Positions 53,186 through 60,641 of a DNA stretch of 64,000 bases are shown one piece after another; positions within the stretch are counted from its first letter, which is position 1, and each line of letters opens with the position of its first letter. The stretch comes from Pararge aegeria. Lineage: Eukaryota; Arthropoda; Insecta; Lepidoptera; Nymphalidae. Location of the stretch: positions 21,488,501 through 21,552,500 of the forward strand of contig NC_053183.1 of the NCBI RefSeq assembly GCF_905163445.1. The letters run 5' to 3'. The notes beneath the pieces are model-generated. The model searched no databases. It was given only the letters and a program-made list of their open reading frames with translations, and was not told the DNA's origin. The position numbers were made by a program, and so were the translations under genes.

Positions 53186-53378
53186 TTTCTGCGACTACCA
53201 TTGTCTGTCGCGGGTAACGGGGAATCAGGGTTCGATTCCGGTGAGGGAGCCTGAGAAACTGCTACCACATCCAAGGAAGGCAGCAGGCGCGCAAATTACC
53301 CACTCCCTGCACGGGGGGGGAGGTACGGGTAGGTAGTGACGAAAAATAACGATACGGGACTCTTACGAGGTCCCGTCA
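53186..53378 (+). pseudogene. 18S rRNA fragment, copy C/A, collinear 193 bp
   Basis: This is the longest rRNA-like piece in the unit. It is collinear with 18S from a degenerate TGCGACTACCATTG through CGGGTAACGGGGAATCAGGG, TTCGATTCCGG, GAGGGAGCCTGAGAAAC, GCTACCACATCCAAGGAAGG and CAGCAGGCGCGCAAATTACC, then on into a third copy of the GTGACGAAAAATAAC segment ending at CCCGTCA. Visible departures include CCGGTGAGGG where most eukaryotes have CCGGAGAGGG, GAAACTGCT for GAAACGGCT, and the same 10-base insertion as copy B. Equivalent pieces occur in nearly every unit. The identification rests on remembered conserved 18S blocks, not an alignment. Confidence 0.92.
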
Positions 53379-53641
53379 ACGAATAATCAATACACGAACT
53401 GCCCACACACTTGTAAATATAGACGCGCAAGATCGTTACACGAACCGCTTACCATTATAGTAAACTACTATGCAAACACACATAACATATACGCAATAAG
53501 AGAACTTTAAATTGGAGATTTTACCCTACCACACCCGTCTGTCTCATTCTGAAAACTATTCAAAATAATTGCTATTTTTCATTCTCATTCAAATATAAAT
53601 AATAGTAAATAATATATAATTTTTGACTGAACTGAACCCAA

Positions 53642-53664
53642 GTGCCCGGCCTGTGGCCGGGCAC
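53642..53664 (+). other. GC-rich hairpin, perfect 10-bp stem
   Basis: GTGCCCGGCC, a TGT loop, then GGCCGGGCAC. The stem is perfect in type 1 units. Type 2 units have GTGCCCGCCCGGCC (four extra bases), and some of those also carry CCGAGCAC, which breaks one pair. The related hairpin in the right arm (53937-53959) has one mismatch (GGTCAC). Units near 22120, 23570 and 48175 read GGCCCCAGGCC in that second loop. Confidence 0.8.
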
Positions 53665-53680
53665 CCCTCGTATTCATGTT

Positions 53681-53699
53681 CTAACCTAACCTAACCTAA
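53681..53699 (-). repeat. Interstitial telomere-like block (CCTAA)3
   Basis: Three to four CCTAA units sit inside the left inverted-repeat arm. On the minus strand this reads TTAGG. The block is present at the same place in almost every satellite unit, so short telomere seeds occur every 1.44 kb along the array. Confidence 0.9.
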
Positions 53700-53865
53700 A
53701 TCTAGTTTTGACACCTTTAGACTTTAGATTCAAGATTTAATGTGAATATATGCATTAATAAAAACTCATTACTATTTTAATACTAGTTATGCTGCTGTTG
53801 ATGCACTGATGAAAGCCAGATAGCTAGATCAGTGTTTAGTTAGTCGTAGTTGCCGGTGGGCTGAG

Positions 53866-53972
53866 GTCTAAAGGAATCCAAACTAGTTTTAAAAGGTTTG
53901 GATAGGTTAGGTTAGGTTAGAACATGAATAAGACGGGTGCCCGGCCGCAGGCCGGTCACTTAGGTTCAGTTC
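53866..53972 (-). repeat. Inverted-repeat arm, right
   Basis: Partner of the arm at 53629-53722, separated by about 143 bp of AT-rich DNA with no recognised feature. It contains GTCTAAAGG, AAACTAGTTTTAAAAGG, three TTAGG units (53903-53920), AGAACATGAATAAGACGG, a GC-rich imperfect hairpin and TTAGGTTCAGTTCC. Together the arms give every satellite unit one CCTAA block and one TTAGG block facing each other. Confidence 0.8.
53903..53920 (+). repeat. Interstitial telomere-like block (TTAGG)3
   Basis: TAGGTTAGGTTAGGTTAG lies inside the right inverted-repeat arm, in the same orientation as the terminal telomere. Three consecutive units carry GATAGTTTAGG instead of GATAGGTTAGG here (near 13498, 14897 and 16301). 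In the last unit the equivalent block (58019-58035) borders the retrotransposon tail. Confidence 0.9.
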
Positions 53973-53977
53973 CGTTT

Positions 53978-54080
53978 AAAAAAAAAAAAACAAAAAACAA
54001 AACGTACCAATACAAAGTACTCTTATTCATATTAGAAGATATTGTAAAATAACAATTAATTTAATTTTTTTTTTTTTTTT
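53978..54080 (+). other. Poly-A / poly-T pair with a 74-bp spacer
   Basis: A run of 13 A is followed, after a spacer rich in AT with short A-runs (CAAAAAACAAAAC), by a run of 16 T. The tracts could pair as a foldback. The pair occurs in every unit, with tract lengths varying by a few bases. In units near 20805, 22258, 23713 and 48313 the T-run ends TTATCACTT instead of TTCACTT. Length differences are expected of homopolymers and may partly be sequencing error. Confidence 0.75.
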
Positions 54081-57074
54081 CACTTACACATTAGGCCCGT
54101 CGCGCCGCGCCACTACTATATGGGGCGAAGGTGCGAAGTCGACGGCGACGACAAAGTACCGAGTCTAAGGAGACTGATGGCGGCGCCACACAGTGGCGTT
54201 ATGTCTGTATAAAAGTGGTGGTCTTTTATTATGTTATTTATTAATGGTATTATTTTAATATCATATCAATATTTTACCCCGCACAGGGGGGAGGTACGGG
54301 TAGGTAGTGACGAAAAATAACGATACGGGACTCTTACGAGGTCTCGCAATCGGAATGAGTACACTTTAAATATTTTAACGAGGTAAAATTTAAGGGCATT
54401 GAGGGTCTGGTGCCAGTGGTGGTTGATTAGATCCACACACTATACTTTTTATAATTATGTGGCGTTATGTCTCTATAAAAGTGGTGGTCTTTTATTATGT
54501 TATTTATTAATGGTATTTTTTTAATATCATATCAATATTGTACCCCGCACGGGGGGAGGTAGGGGGGTAGGTAGTGACGAAAAATAACGGTACGGGACTC
54601 TTACGAGGTCTCGTAATCGGAATGAGTTTCTGCGACTACCATTGTCTGTCGCGGGTAACGGGGAATCAGGGTTCGATTCCGGTGAGGGAGCCTGAGAAAC
54701 TGCTACCACATCCAAGGAAGGCAGCAGGCGCGCAAATTACCCACTCCCTGCACGGGGGGGGAGGTACGGGTAGGTAGTGACGAAAAATAACGATACGGGA
54801 CTCTTACGAGGTCCCGTCATCGAATAATCAATACACGAACTGCCCACACACTTGTAAATATAGACGCGCAAGATCGTTACACGAACCGCTTACCATTATA
54901 GTAAACTACTATGCAAACACACATAACATATACGCAATAAGAGAACTTTAAATTGGAGATTTTACCCTACCACACCCGTCTGTCTCATTCTGAAAACTAT
55001 TCAAAATAATTGCTATTTTTCATTCTCATTCAAATATAAATAATAGTAAATAATATATAATTTTTGACTGAACTGAACCCAAGTGCCCGGCCTGTGGCCG
55101 GGCACCCCTCGTATTCATGTTCTAACCTAACCTAACCTAAATCTAGTTTTGACACCTTTAGACTTTAGATTCAAGATTTAATGTGAATATATGCATTAAT
55201 AAAAACTCATTACTATTTTAATACTAGTTATGCTGCTGTTGATGCACTGATGAAAGCCAGATAGCTAGATCAGTGTTTAGTTAGTCGTAGTTGCCGGTGG
55301 GCTGAGGTCTAAAGGAATCCAAACTAGTTTTAAAAGGTTTGGATAGGTTAGGTTAGGTTAGAACATGAATAAGACGGGTGCCCGGCCGCAGGCCGGTCAC
55401 TTAGGTTCAGTTCCGTTTAAAAAAAAAAAAACAAAAAACAAAACGTACCAATACAAAGTACTCTTATTCATATTAGAAGATATTGTAAAATAACAATTAA
55501 TTTAATTTTTTTTTTTTTTTTCACTTACACATTAGGCCCGTCGCGCCGCGCCACTACTATATGGGGCGAAGGTGCGAAGTCGACGGCGACGACAAAGTAC
55601 CGAGTCTAAGGAGACTGATGGCGGCGCCACACAGTGGCGTTATGTCTGTATAAAAGTGGTGGTCTTTTATTATGTTATTTATTAATGGTATTATTTTAAT
55701 ATCATATCAATATTTTACCCCGCACAGGGGGGAGGTACGGGTAGGTAGTGACGAAAAATAACGATACGGGACTCTTACGAGGTCTCGCAATCGGAATGAG
55801 TACACTTTAAATATTTTAACGAGGTAAAATTTAAGGGCATTGAGGGTCTGGTGCCAGTGGTGGTTGATTAGATCCACACACTATACTTTTTATAATTATG
55901 TGGCGTTATGTCTCTATAAAAGTGGTGGTCTTTTATTATGTTATTTATTAATGGTATTTTTTTAATATCATATCAATATTGTACCCCGCACGGGGGGAGG
56001 TAGGGGGGTAGGTAGTGACGAAAAATAACGATACGGGACTCTTACGAGGTCTCGTAATCGGAATGAGTTTCTGCGACTACCATTGTCTGTCGCGGGTAAC
56101 GGGGAATCAGGGTTCGATTCCGGTGAGGGAGCCTGAGAAACTGCTACCACATCCAAGGAAGGCAGCAGGCGCGCAAATTACCCACTCCCTGCACGGGGGG
56201 GGAGGTACGGGTAGGTAGTGACGAAAAATAACGATACGGGACTCTTACGAGGTCCCGTCAACGAATAATCAATACACGAACTGCCCACACACTTGTAAAT
56301 ATAGACGCGCAAGATCGTTACACGAACCGCTTACCATTATAGTAAACTACTATGCAAACACACATAACATATACGCAATAAGAGAACTTTAAATTGGAGA
56401 TTTTACCCTACCACACCCGTCTGTCTCATTCTGAAAACTATTCAAAATAATTGCTATTTTTCATTCTCATTCAAATATAAATAATAGTAAATAATATATA
56501 ATTTTTGACTGAACTGAACCCAAGTGCCCGGCCTGTGGCCGGGCACCCCTCGTATTCATGTTCTAACCTAACCTAACCTAAATCTAGTTTTGACACCTTT
56601 AGACTTTAGATTCAAGATTTAATGTGAATATATGCATTAATAAAAACTCATTACTATTTTAATACTAGTTATGCTGCTGTTGATGCACTGATGAAAGCCA
56701 GATAGCTAGATCAGTGTTTAGTTAGTCGTAGTTGCCGGTGGGCTGAGGTCTAAAGGAATCCAAACTAGTTTTAAAAGGTTTGGATAGGTTAGGTTAGGTT
56801 AGAACATGAATAAGACGGGTGCCCGGCCGCAGGCCGGTCACTTAGGTTCAGTTCCGTTTAAAAAAAAAAAAACAAAAAACAAAACGTACCAATACAAAGT
56901 ACTCTTATTCATATTAGAAGATATTGTAAAATAACAATTAATTTAATTTTTTTTTTTTTTTTCACTTACACATTAGGCCCGTCGCGCCGCGCCACTACTA
57001 TATGGGGCGAAGGTGCGAAGTCGACGGCGACGACAAAGTACCGAGTCTAAGGAGACTGATGGCGGCGCCACACA

Positions 57075-57735
57075 GTGGCGTTATGTCTCTATAAAAGTGG
57101 TGGTCTTTTATTATGTTATTTATTAATGGTATTATTTTAATATCATATCAATATTTTACCCCGCACAGGGGGGAGGTACGGGTAGGTAGTGACGAAAAAT
57201 AACGATACGGGACTCTTACGAGGTCTCGCAATCGGAATGAGTACACTTTAAATATTTTAACGAGGTAAAATTTAAGGGCATTGAGGGTCTGGTGCCAGTG
57301 GTGGTTGATTAGATCCACACACTATACTTTTTATAATTATGTGGCGTTATGTCTCTATAAAAGTGGTGGTCTTTTATTATGTTATTTATTAATGGTATTT
57401 TTTTAATATCATATCAATATTGTACCCCGCACGGGGGGAGGTAGGGGGGTAGGTAGTGACGAAAAATAACGGTACGGGACTCTTACGAGGTCTCGTAATC
57501 GGAATGAGTTTCTGCGACTACCATTGTCTGTCGCGGGTAACGGGGAATCAGGGTTCGATTCCGGTGAGGGAGCCTGAGAAACTGCTACCACATCCAAGGA
57601 AGGCAGCAGGCGCGCAAATTACCCACTCCCTGCACGGGGGGGGAGGTACGGGTAGGTAGTGACGAAAAATAACGATACGGGACTCTTACGAGGTCCCGTC
57701 ATCGAATAATCAATACACGAACTGCCCACACACTT
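57075..57735 (+). repeat. Last satellite unit, broken
   Basis: This unit is type 1 with AACGGTACG and CCCGTCATCG. It is normal up to CCCACACACTTG and then stops at 57735, about 245 bp before the inverted-repeat module would start in an intact unit. What follows is a rearranged joint. Confidence 0.88.
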
Positions 57736-57744
57736 GAATACGAC

Positions 57745-57799
57745 AACATGAATACGAGGGGTGCCCGGCCACAGGCCGGGCACCCCTCGTATTCATGTT
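57745..57799. other. Perfect palindrome, 26-bp stem with 3-base loop
   Basis: Left arm 57745-57770, loop ACA, right arm 57774-57799. The arms are exact reverse complements (AACATGAATACGAGG ... GTGCCCGGCC). The right arm is the ordinary + orientation satellite; the left arm is the same sequence inverted. Nine bases (57736-57744, AATACGACA region) fill the gap to the broken unit on the left. Only this joint in the window has such a structure. It looks like a template switch at the GC hairpin or an inversion breakpoint. Confidence 0.93.
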
Positions 57800-58032
57800 C
57801 TAACCTAACCTAACCTAAATCTAGTTTTGACACCTTTAGACTTTAGATTCAAGATTTAATGTGAATATATGCATTAATAAAAACTCATTACTATTTTAAT
57901 ACTAGTTATGCTGCTGTTGATGCACTGATGAAAGCCAGATAGCTAGATCAGTGTTTAGTTAGTCGTAGTTGCCGGTGGGCTGAGGTCTAAAGGAATCCAA
58001 ACTAGTTTTAAAAGGTTTGGTTAGGTTAGGTT

Positions 58033-58035
<3 letters not shown>
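57774..58035 (+). repeat. Satellite fragment left of the retrotransposon
   Basis: A + orientation piece of the inverted-repeat module: the right half of the first hairpin, CCTAA block, AT-rich centre and start of the right arm. It ends in GGTTAGGTTAGGTTAGG (58019-58035), immediately followed by the poly-T run. GTTTGGTTAGG here replaces the usual GTTTGGATAGG, so the block is more telomere-like than in other units. Confidence 0.9.

Positions 58036-58071
<36 letters not shown>
58036..58071 (-). other. Poly-A tail of the retrotransposon
   Basis: Thirty-six T on the + strand, i.e. poly-A on the element's sense strand, directly joined to GGTTAGG. It fixes the element's orientation and shows that first-strand synthesis was primed from the TTAGG-sense strand end. 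The exact length may suffer from homopolymer sequencing error. Confidence 0.88.
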
Positions 58072-58076
<5 letters not shown>

Positions 58077-58452
58077 GGTGGAACCCCTTGCGTAACAAGA
58101 GTCTTTTTTATGCTTTGTTTCTTTTTATTTCCTTGTTTTTATACTTATTTTTATTTGTTTTAATATTCTTTCTTTGTTGTCCTTTATTTTTATACTTTCT
58201 TTTCCTTAATTATAGTTGTAATTTTACAATTTTTGTAGTTACTTATTTACTATTGACTTATATTTATACATTTCGTTCTCTTATGTTACATGTAAGTTTA
58301 CGTTTTGGCTACATTGACATGACTTATATTTTATATCAATTTTTCTTAATGACTAACTTAACTTATTTACATTTTAGCCAGTTTTGGGCACTCTATCCTA
58401 GTTATTACTAATATTATAAAATATCAGGTAACTTCGTGATCTCTTGCCCCAT
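58072..58452 (-). other. Retrotransposon 3' untranslated region
   Basis: About 380 bp between the ORF2 stop and the poly-A tail. It is strongly A-rich in the element's sense (T-rich on the + strand), without recognised domain or repeat. In non-LTR elements this region often carries the signal read by the reverse transcriptase. Open frames through it on the + strand are low-complexity Phe/Leu-rich strings and not genes. Confidence 0.75.
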
Positions 58453-60588
58453 TTATTTATTTTCGTTAATAATAATTTTTATGATTTCGTGTGCATAATT
58501 TATGAAATCAGGCCTAAAATGCTTATTTTCAAAAATTTCCTTTAATGTGTCAGAGTTTACGTCATAGTCAAGTCTGTTTGTCAGTTCATGTCTCTGTCTG
58601 CCAAATCTTGGGCATTCCACCAGCAGGTGGATGGGCTCCTCGTTTCTTGTCATGCCACACTTGCATAAGGGGCTGTCCTTTATTTTAAACCTGTGGAGGT
58701 AGTTAAGAAACCCTCCATGTCCGCTTAACATTTGTGTTAGAGTTGGCGTGATATCAGTAGCCGTCATTATTTTATGCGCAACTCTAACGTCCGGCAAGAA
58801 CACCTTAGTTGTACTGGCGGTAGTTTCCTCATCGTATCGCTGTTGCCACAACTGTTGTGTTTCAGCCCTGATTGTCCTTTTAGCATATGATATTGGGCAG
58901 GCTCTGTAATTTGCGGCCGTTTTGGTGTTTAGCGCCGCTTGTTTTGCTAGGCTGTCAGCGCGTTCGTTGCCTTCGTTTCCGACGTGGGCTTTAATCCAGA
59001 AGAGCTGAATTAACCTCCCCTGGGCCTGCACTGCACTTATGTTACTGCGTATGCTGTATGCCAATGGATGGGAGACTTTGCCGCTTTTTAGGAGATCCAA
59101 AGCGGATCTTGAATCACTCATGATCCAGATATCGCTTTTCCAATTTTTTAAGGCCCATTGAGTTGCCCTATCTAAGGCATACAGCTCCGCTTGGAACACC
59201 GTGCAGTACGAGTCCAGCTTTAGCTTCAGGCTGTCCACTTCCGTGCCGTTCTCCCAAATAGAGATGGCTGCCCCCACCTTACCCTCAATCTTGCTTCCGT
59301 CTGTGTAAATAGTTGTACGATGGAGATTACGTCCATCCGTGGTACCAGCTGGAGGGTTCTCGTGGTGGGAGTAGCTGATGGCAACAGCTTTCGCAGGGTG
59401 CTCTAATTTTTGTGCTGCATAATCCAACTTCATCTCTATCGACCTGTCTTCTGGAAGCTGGTGGAATACTCCTTTTTTTGCCTTATATAGTATGGCTGCT
59501 TCCTGGACCCTAAGGTCAAGGGGTAGTATTCCAGCAAGAATCATTGCAGAGTTCGAGGAGACAGTTCGATAGGATTTGGTGATTTTTTGAGCAAAAGATC
59601 GCTGGATTGCATTCAGCTGTTTGCGAACCCCAAGTTTCTTCGTCGCTGGAGCCCACGCACCGGCCGCGTACAGGACCACCGGTTCTACCACCGCCGTGTA
59701 TATGGTCTTGATAATTTGGGGGTGGAGGCCCCAACTCACTTTGGCAGCCCTACATAGCTGCTTGTACAGGGCCTGGACCTTCTTGCAAGTGTTGGTCGCA
59801 TGTGTGTTGAAGGTCAAGCCTCTGTCGATCGTGAGACCTAGGACTTTTATTTCGTCCGACAGCACAATGTCGATTCCACCCATGGTTAGGAGTGGGGAGT
59901 CGTATTTCAATTTCTTGGTGATGACCATGGCCTTGGTCTTGGTTGGCGCAAATTTAAGTTTATTACGCACTCCCCATTCCCGTACATAGGCAAGAGCCGC
60001 GTTCGCCTGTCTAGAGACGGCAAGTCCGGAGTCGCCGTCAAAGACCAGCACAACATCGTCGGCAAAGGCCTGGCAGTAGTCGCCACGTTCATCTAGGCCT
60101 TTTAATAGCGGATCCAGGATCAAATTCCAGAGGATTGGCCCCCCGATTGAGCCCTGCACGCATCCCTTTGTTGTACTTTTTGAATGTTCGACCCCGGCGT
60201 ATCGCACCCTCACCCTGCGGTCCTGGAGGTAGCTGTCGATGACCCGTCTAATGTTTACAGGACACCCTTTTTCGGCCAATCTGACCTTGATGGCGGGCCA
60301 CCAAGCACTGTCGAAGGCTCCCTCTATGTCCAGAGATATCATTGTGACAATTTTCTTTTCTTTCAATTTACTATTAATATGTGTCATTAGGACATAGAGG
60401 GCGTCTTCGGTGCTTTTTTGCGGCATAAAGCCATACTGGCGGGCACTTATCCCGGGCAAGATGTGCCATTTTACTCGGTTCATCAACAGTTTCTCCAGGA
60501 TCTTGCCCAGCACTGGTAGCAGCCCAATCGGTCGGTAGGATTTGGGATTAGTGTAGTCCTCCCTTGAAGGTTTTCGAAGGACTACCAC
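58453..60588 (-). CDS. Retrotransposon ORF2 C-terminal part: RT, RNase H, zinc knuckle
   Basis: An open frame of 711 codons. The first codon counted is a GTG, not a real start: the frame stays open upstream to about 60639, where a TGA is created at the truncation joint, and the extra residues (GHFPKSWKEAT) are conserved RT sequence. Reverse transcriptase spans about residues 1-300, with YRPIGLLPVLGKI, GFMPQKST, catalytic Asp in SLDIEGAFD (D87), QGSIGGPILWN, and FADD (D177, D178). RNase H lies at about 425-555, with D430 (YTDGSK), E468 (QAELYA), D492 (SDSRSA), H535 and D545 (NERAD), all in place. A C-x1-C-x9-H-x4-C knuckle uses C642, C644, H654 and C659. The protein would copy element RNA into the nicked chromosomal target and remove the RNA strand. 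The frame is intact, which suggests a recent insertion, but with no endonuclease, ORF1 or 5' promoter it cannot move by itself. Codons are less AT-rich than the surrounding satellite. Confidence 0.92.
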   Translation of the reverse strand: MVVLRKPSREDYTNPKSYRPIGLLPVLGKILEKLLMNRVKWHILPGISARQYGFMPQKSTEDALYVLMTHINSKLKEKKIVTMISLDIEGAFDSAWWPAIKVRLAEKGCPVNIRRVIDSYLQDRRVRVRYAGVEHSKSTTKGCVQGSIGGPILWNLILDPLLKGLDERGDYCQAFADDVVLVFDGDSGLAVSRQANAALAYVREWGVRNKLKFAPTKTKAMVITKKLKYDSPLLTMGGIDIVLSDEIKVLGLTIDRGLTFNTHATNTCKKVQALYKQLCRAAKVSWGLHPQIIKTIYTAVVEPVVLYAAGAWAPATKKLGVRKQLNAIQRSFAQKITKSYRTVSSNSAMILAGILPLDLRVQEAAILYKAKKGVFHQLPEDRSIEMKLDYAAQKLEHPAKAVAISYSHHENPPAGTTDGRNLHRTTIYTDGSKIEGKVGAAISIWENGTEVDSLKLKLDSYCTVFQAELYALDRATQWALKNWKSDIWIMSDSRSALDLLKSGKVSHPLAYSIRSNISAVQAQGRLIQLFWIKAHVGNEGNERADSLAKQAALNTKTAANYRACPISYAKRTIRAETQQLWQQRYDEETTASTTKVFLPDVRVAHKIMTATDITPTLTQMLSGHGGFLNYLHRFKIKDSPLCKCGMTRNEEPIHLLVECPRFGRQRHELTNRLDYDVNSDTLKEIFENKHFRPDFINYAHEIIKIIINENK

Positions 60589-60641
60589 AGTTGCTTCCTT
60601 CCAACTTTTCGGAAAATGCCCGAGCTCCAGGCACTTGTTTC

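Larger units (their letters stand above)
52752..53283 (+). repeat. 266-bp near-tandem doublet inside the unit
   Basis: Two consecutive segments start with GTGGCGTTATGTCT at 52752 and 53018. Each continues with TATAAAAGTGGTGGTC, then TTATTAATGGTATT, ATATCATATCAATATT and ACCCCGCAC before an 18S-like stretch. The first half ends after the GCCAG of 18S copy B plus a short AT-rich tail. The second half switches to the upstream part of 18S. The halves differ at a few bases (for example TCTGTATAAAA against TCTCTATAAAA in several distal units). The simplest reading is an internal duplication before the satellite amplified. Confidence 0.85.
53629..53722 (+). repeat. Inverted-repeat arm, left
   Basis: This arm pairs imperfectly with 53866-53972. 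It runs GAACTGAACCCAAG, a GC-rich hairpin, CCCCTCGTATTCATGTTC, three CCTAA units, then CTAGTTTTGACACCTTTAGAC. The reverse complement of the right arm shows the same blocks in the same order, with a dozen extra bases next to the telomere-like block. Arms of this length around a short AT-rich centre resemble a foldback or MITE-like element, but I see no clear target-site duplication or known terminus. Confidence 0.8.
52752..54192 (+). repeat. Representative 1441-bp satellite monomer
   Basis: This unit is used here to describe the parts. In order it holds: a 266-bp near-repeat doublet whose halves begin at 52752 and 53018, each ending in an 18S-like stretch; an 18S-like block (53107-53378) with permuted segments; about 250 bp of AT-rich linker with no recognised feature (53379-53628); inverted-repeat arms at 53629-53722 and 53866-53972; a run of 13 A (53978-53990); a run of 16 T (54065-54080); and a GC-rich stretch (about 54090-54192) containing GGCGGCGCC that runs into the next unit. 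No function is recognised. All other full units match this layout with small differences. Confidence 0.93.
48429..57074 (+). repeat. Six distal 1441-bp units with dimer pattern
   Basis: Units start at 48429, 49870, 51311, 52752, 54193 and 55634, all exactly 1441 bp. Marks alternate: AACGATACG with CCCGTCAACG in units 48429, 52752 and 55634, and AACGGTACG with CCCGTCATCG in units 49870, 54193 and the following 57075. Unit 51311 has AACAGTACG with CCCGTCATCG. TCTGTATAAAA appears at the head of units 49870 to 55634. Confidence 0.87.
1..57735 (+). repeat. Subtelomeric 1.44-kb satellite array containing 18S rDNA fragments
   Basis: A head-to-tail tandem array of about 40 units. Taking the first GTGGCGTTATGTC of each unit as its start, units begin at 962, 2405, 3846, 4973, 6415, 7857, 9300, 10744, 12388, 13788, 15191, 16591, 18033, 19478, 20921, 22375, 23828, 25269, 26722, 28174, 29628, 31553, 33011, 34453, 35433, 36875, 38336, 39778, 41219, 42659, 44100, 45541, 46984, 48429, 49870, 51311, 52752, 54193, 55634 and 57075. 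Most spacings are 1440-1445 bp. The seven most distal starts after 48429 are exactly 1441 apart, so the array is most homogeneous near the telomere. Position lists were read by eye. The array enters the window already in progress on the left. I see no gene in it. Very similar units mean that copy number in the assembly could be wrong. Confidence 0.97.
58036..60641 (-). mobile_element. 5'-truncated R1-clade non-LTR retrotransposon
   Basis: The element lies on the minus strand. Its 3' end is a 36-base poly-A tail (poly-T at 58036-58071 on the + strand) next to a (TTAGG)3 block. Its 5' end is an abrupt joint with inverted satellite at 60641/60642. It encodes the end of ORF2 (reverse transcriptase, RNase H, Cys/His knuckle). 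The ORF1 gag and the endonuclease part of ORF2 are missing, as is usual after incomplete target-primed reverse transcription. The RT has the R1-clade form of motif B (QGSIGGPILWN). R1-clade families TRAS and SART insert in TTAGG telomere repeats of insects, so membership in a telomere-associated family is plausible but not shown. No target-site duplication can be recognised, since the two flanks are different parts of the satellite. Confidence 0.88.

Noticed and set aside
53629..53972. Intact DNA transposon
   Set aside because: Inverted arms exist but there is no transposase frame, no recognised terminal motif and no target-site duplication; kept only as a MITE-like possibility.
1..57735. Functional rDNA cluster
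   Set aside because: Only a short portion of 18S is present, permuted and altered; no 5.8S, 28S or complete 18S, and the conserved block after GCCAG is missing.
1..57735. CRISPR array or other prokaryotic repeat system
   Set aside because: Units are 1.4 kb with no spacer/repeat alternation, and the TTAGG telomere and R1-type element identify a eukaryote.
58088..58411. 107-codon plus-strand frame rich in Phe and Leu
   Set aside because: It is antisense to the A-rich 3' UTR of the retrotransposon; the membrane-like look comes from T-rich codons.
59516..60390. Several 61-122-codon frames on both strands inside the retrotransposon
   Set aside because: They overlap the 711-codon RT/RNase H frame in other phases and show no domain.
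58036..60641. Domesticated or autonomous telomere-maintaining element
   Set aside because: The endonuclease, ORF1 and 5' region are absent, and the terminus is plain TTAGG, which telomerase maintains; a single truncated copy does not support such a role.
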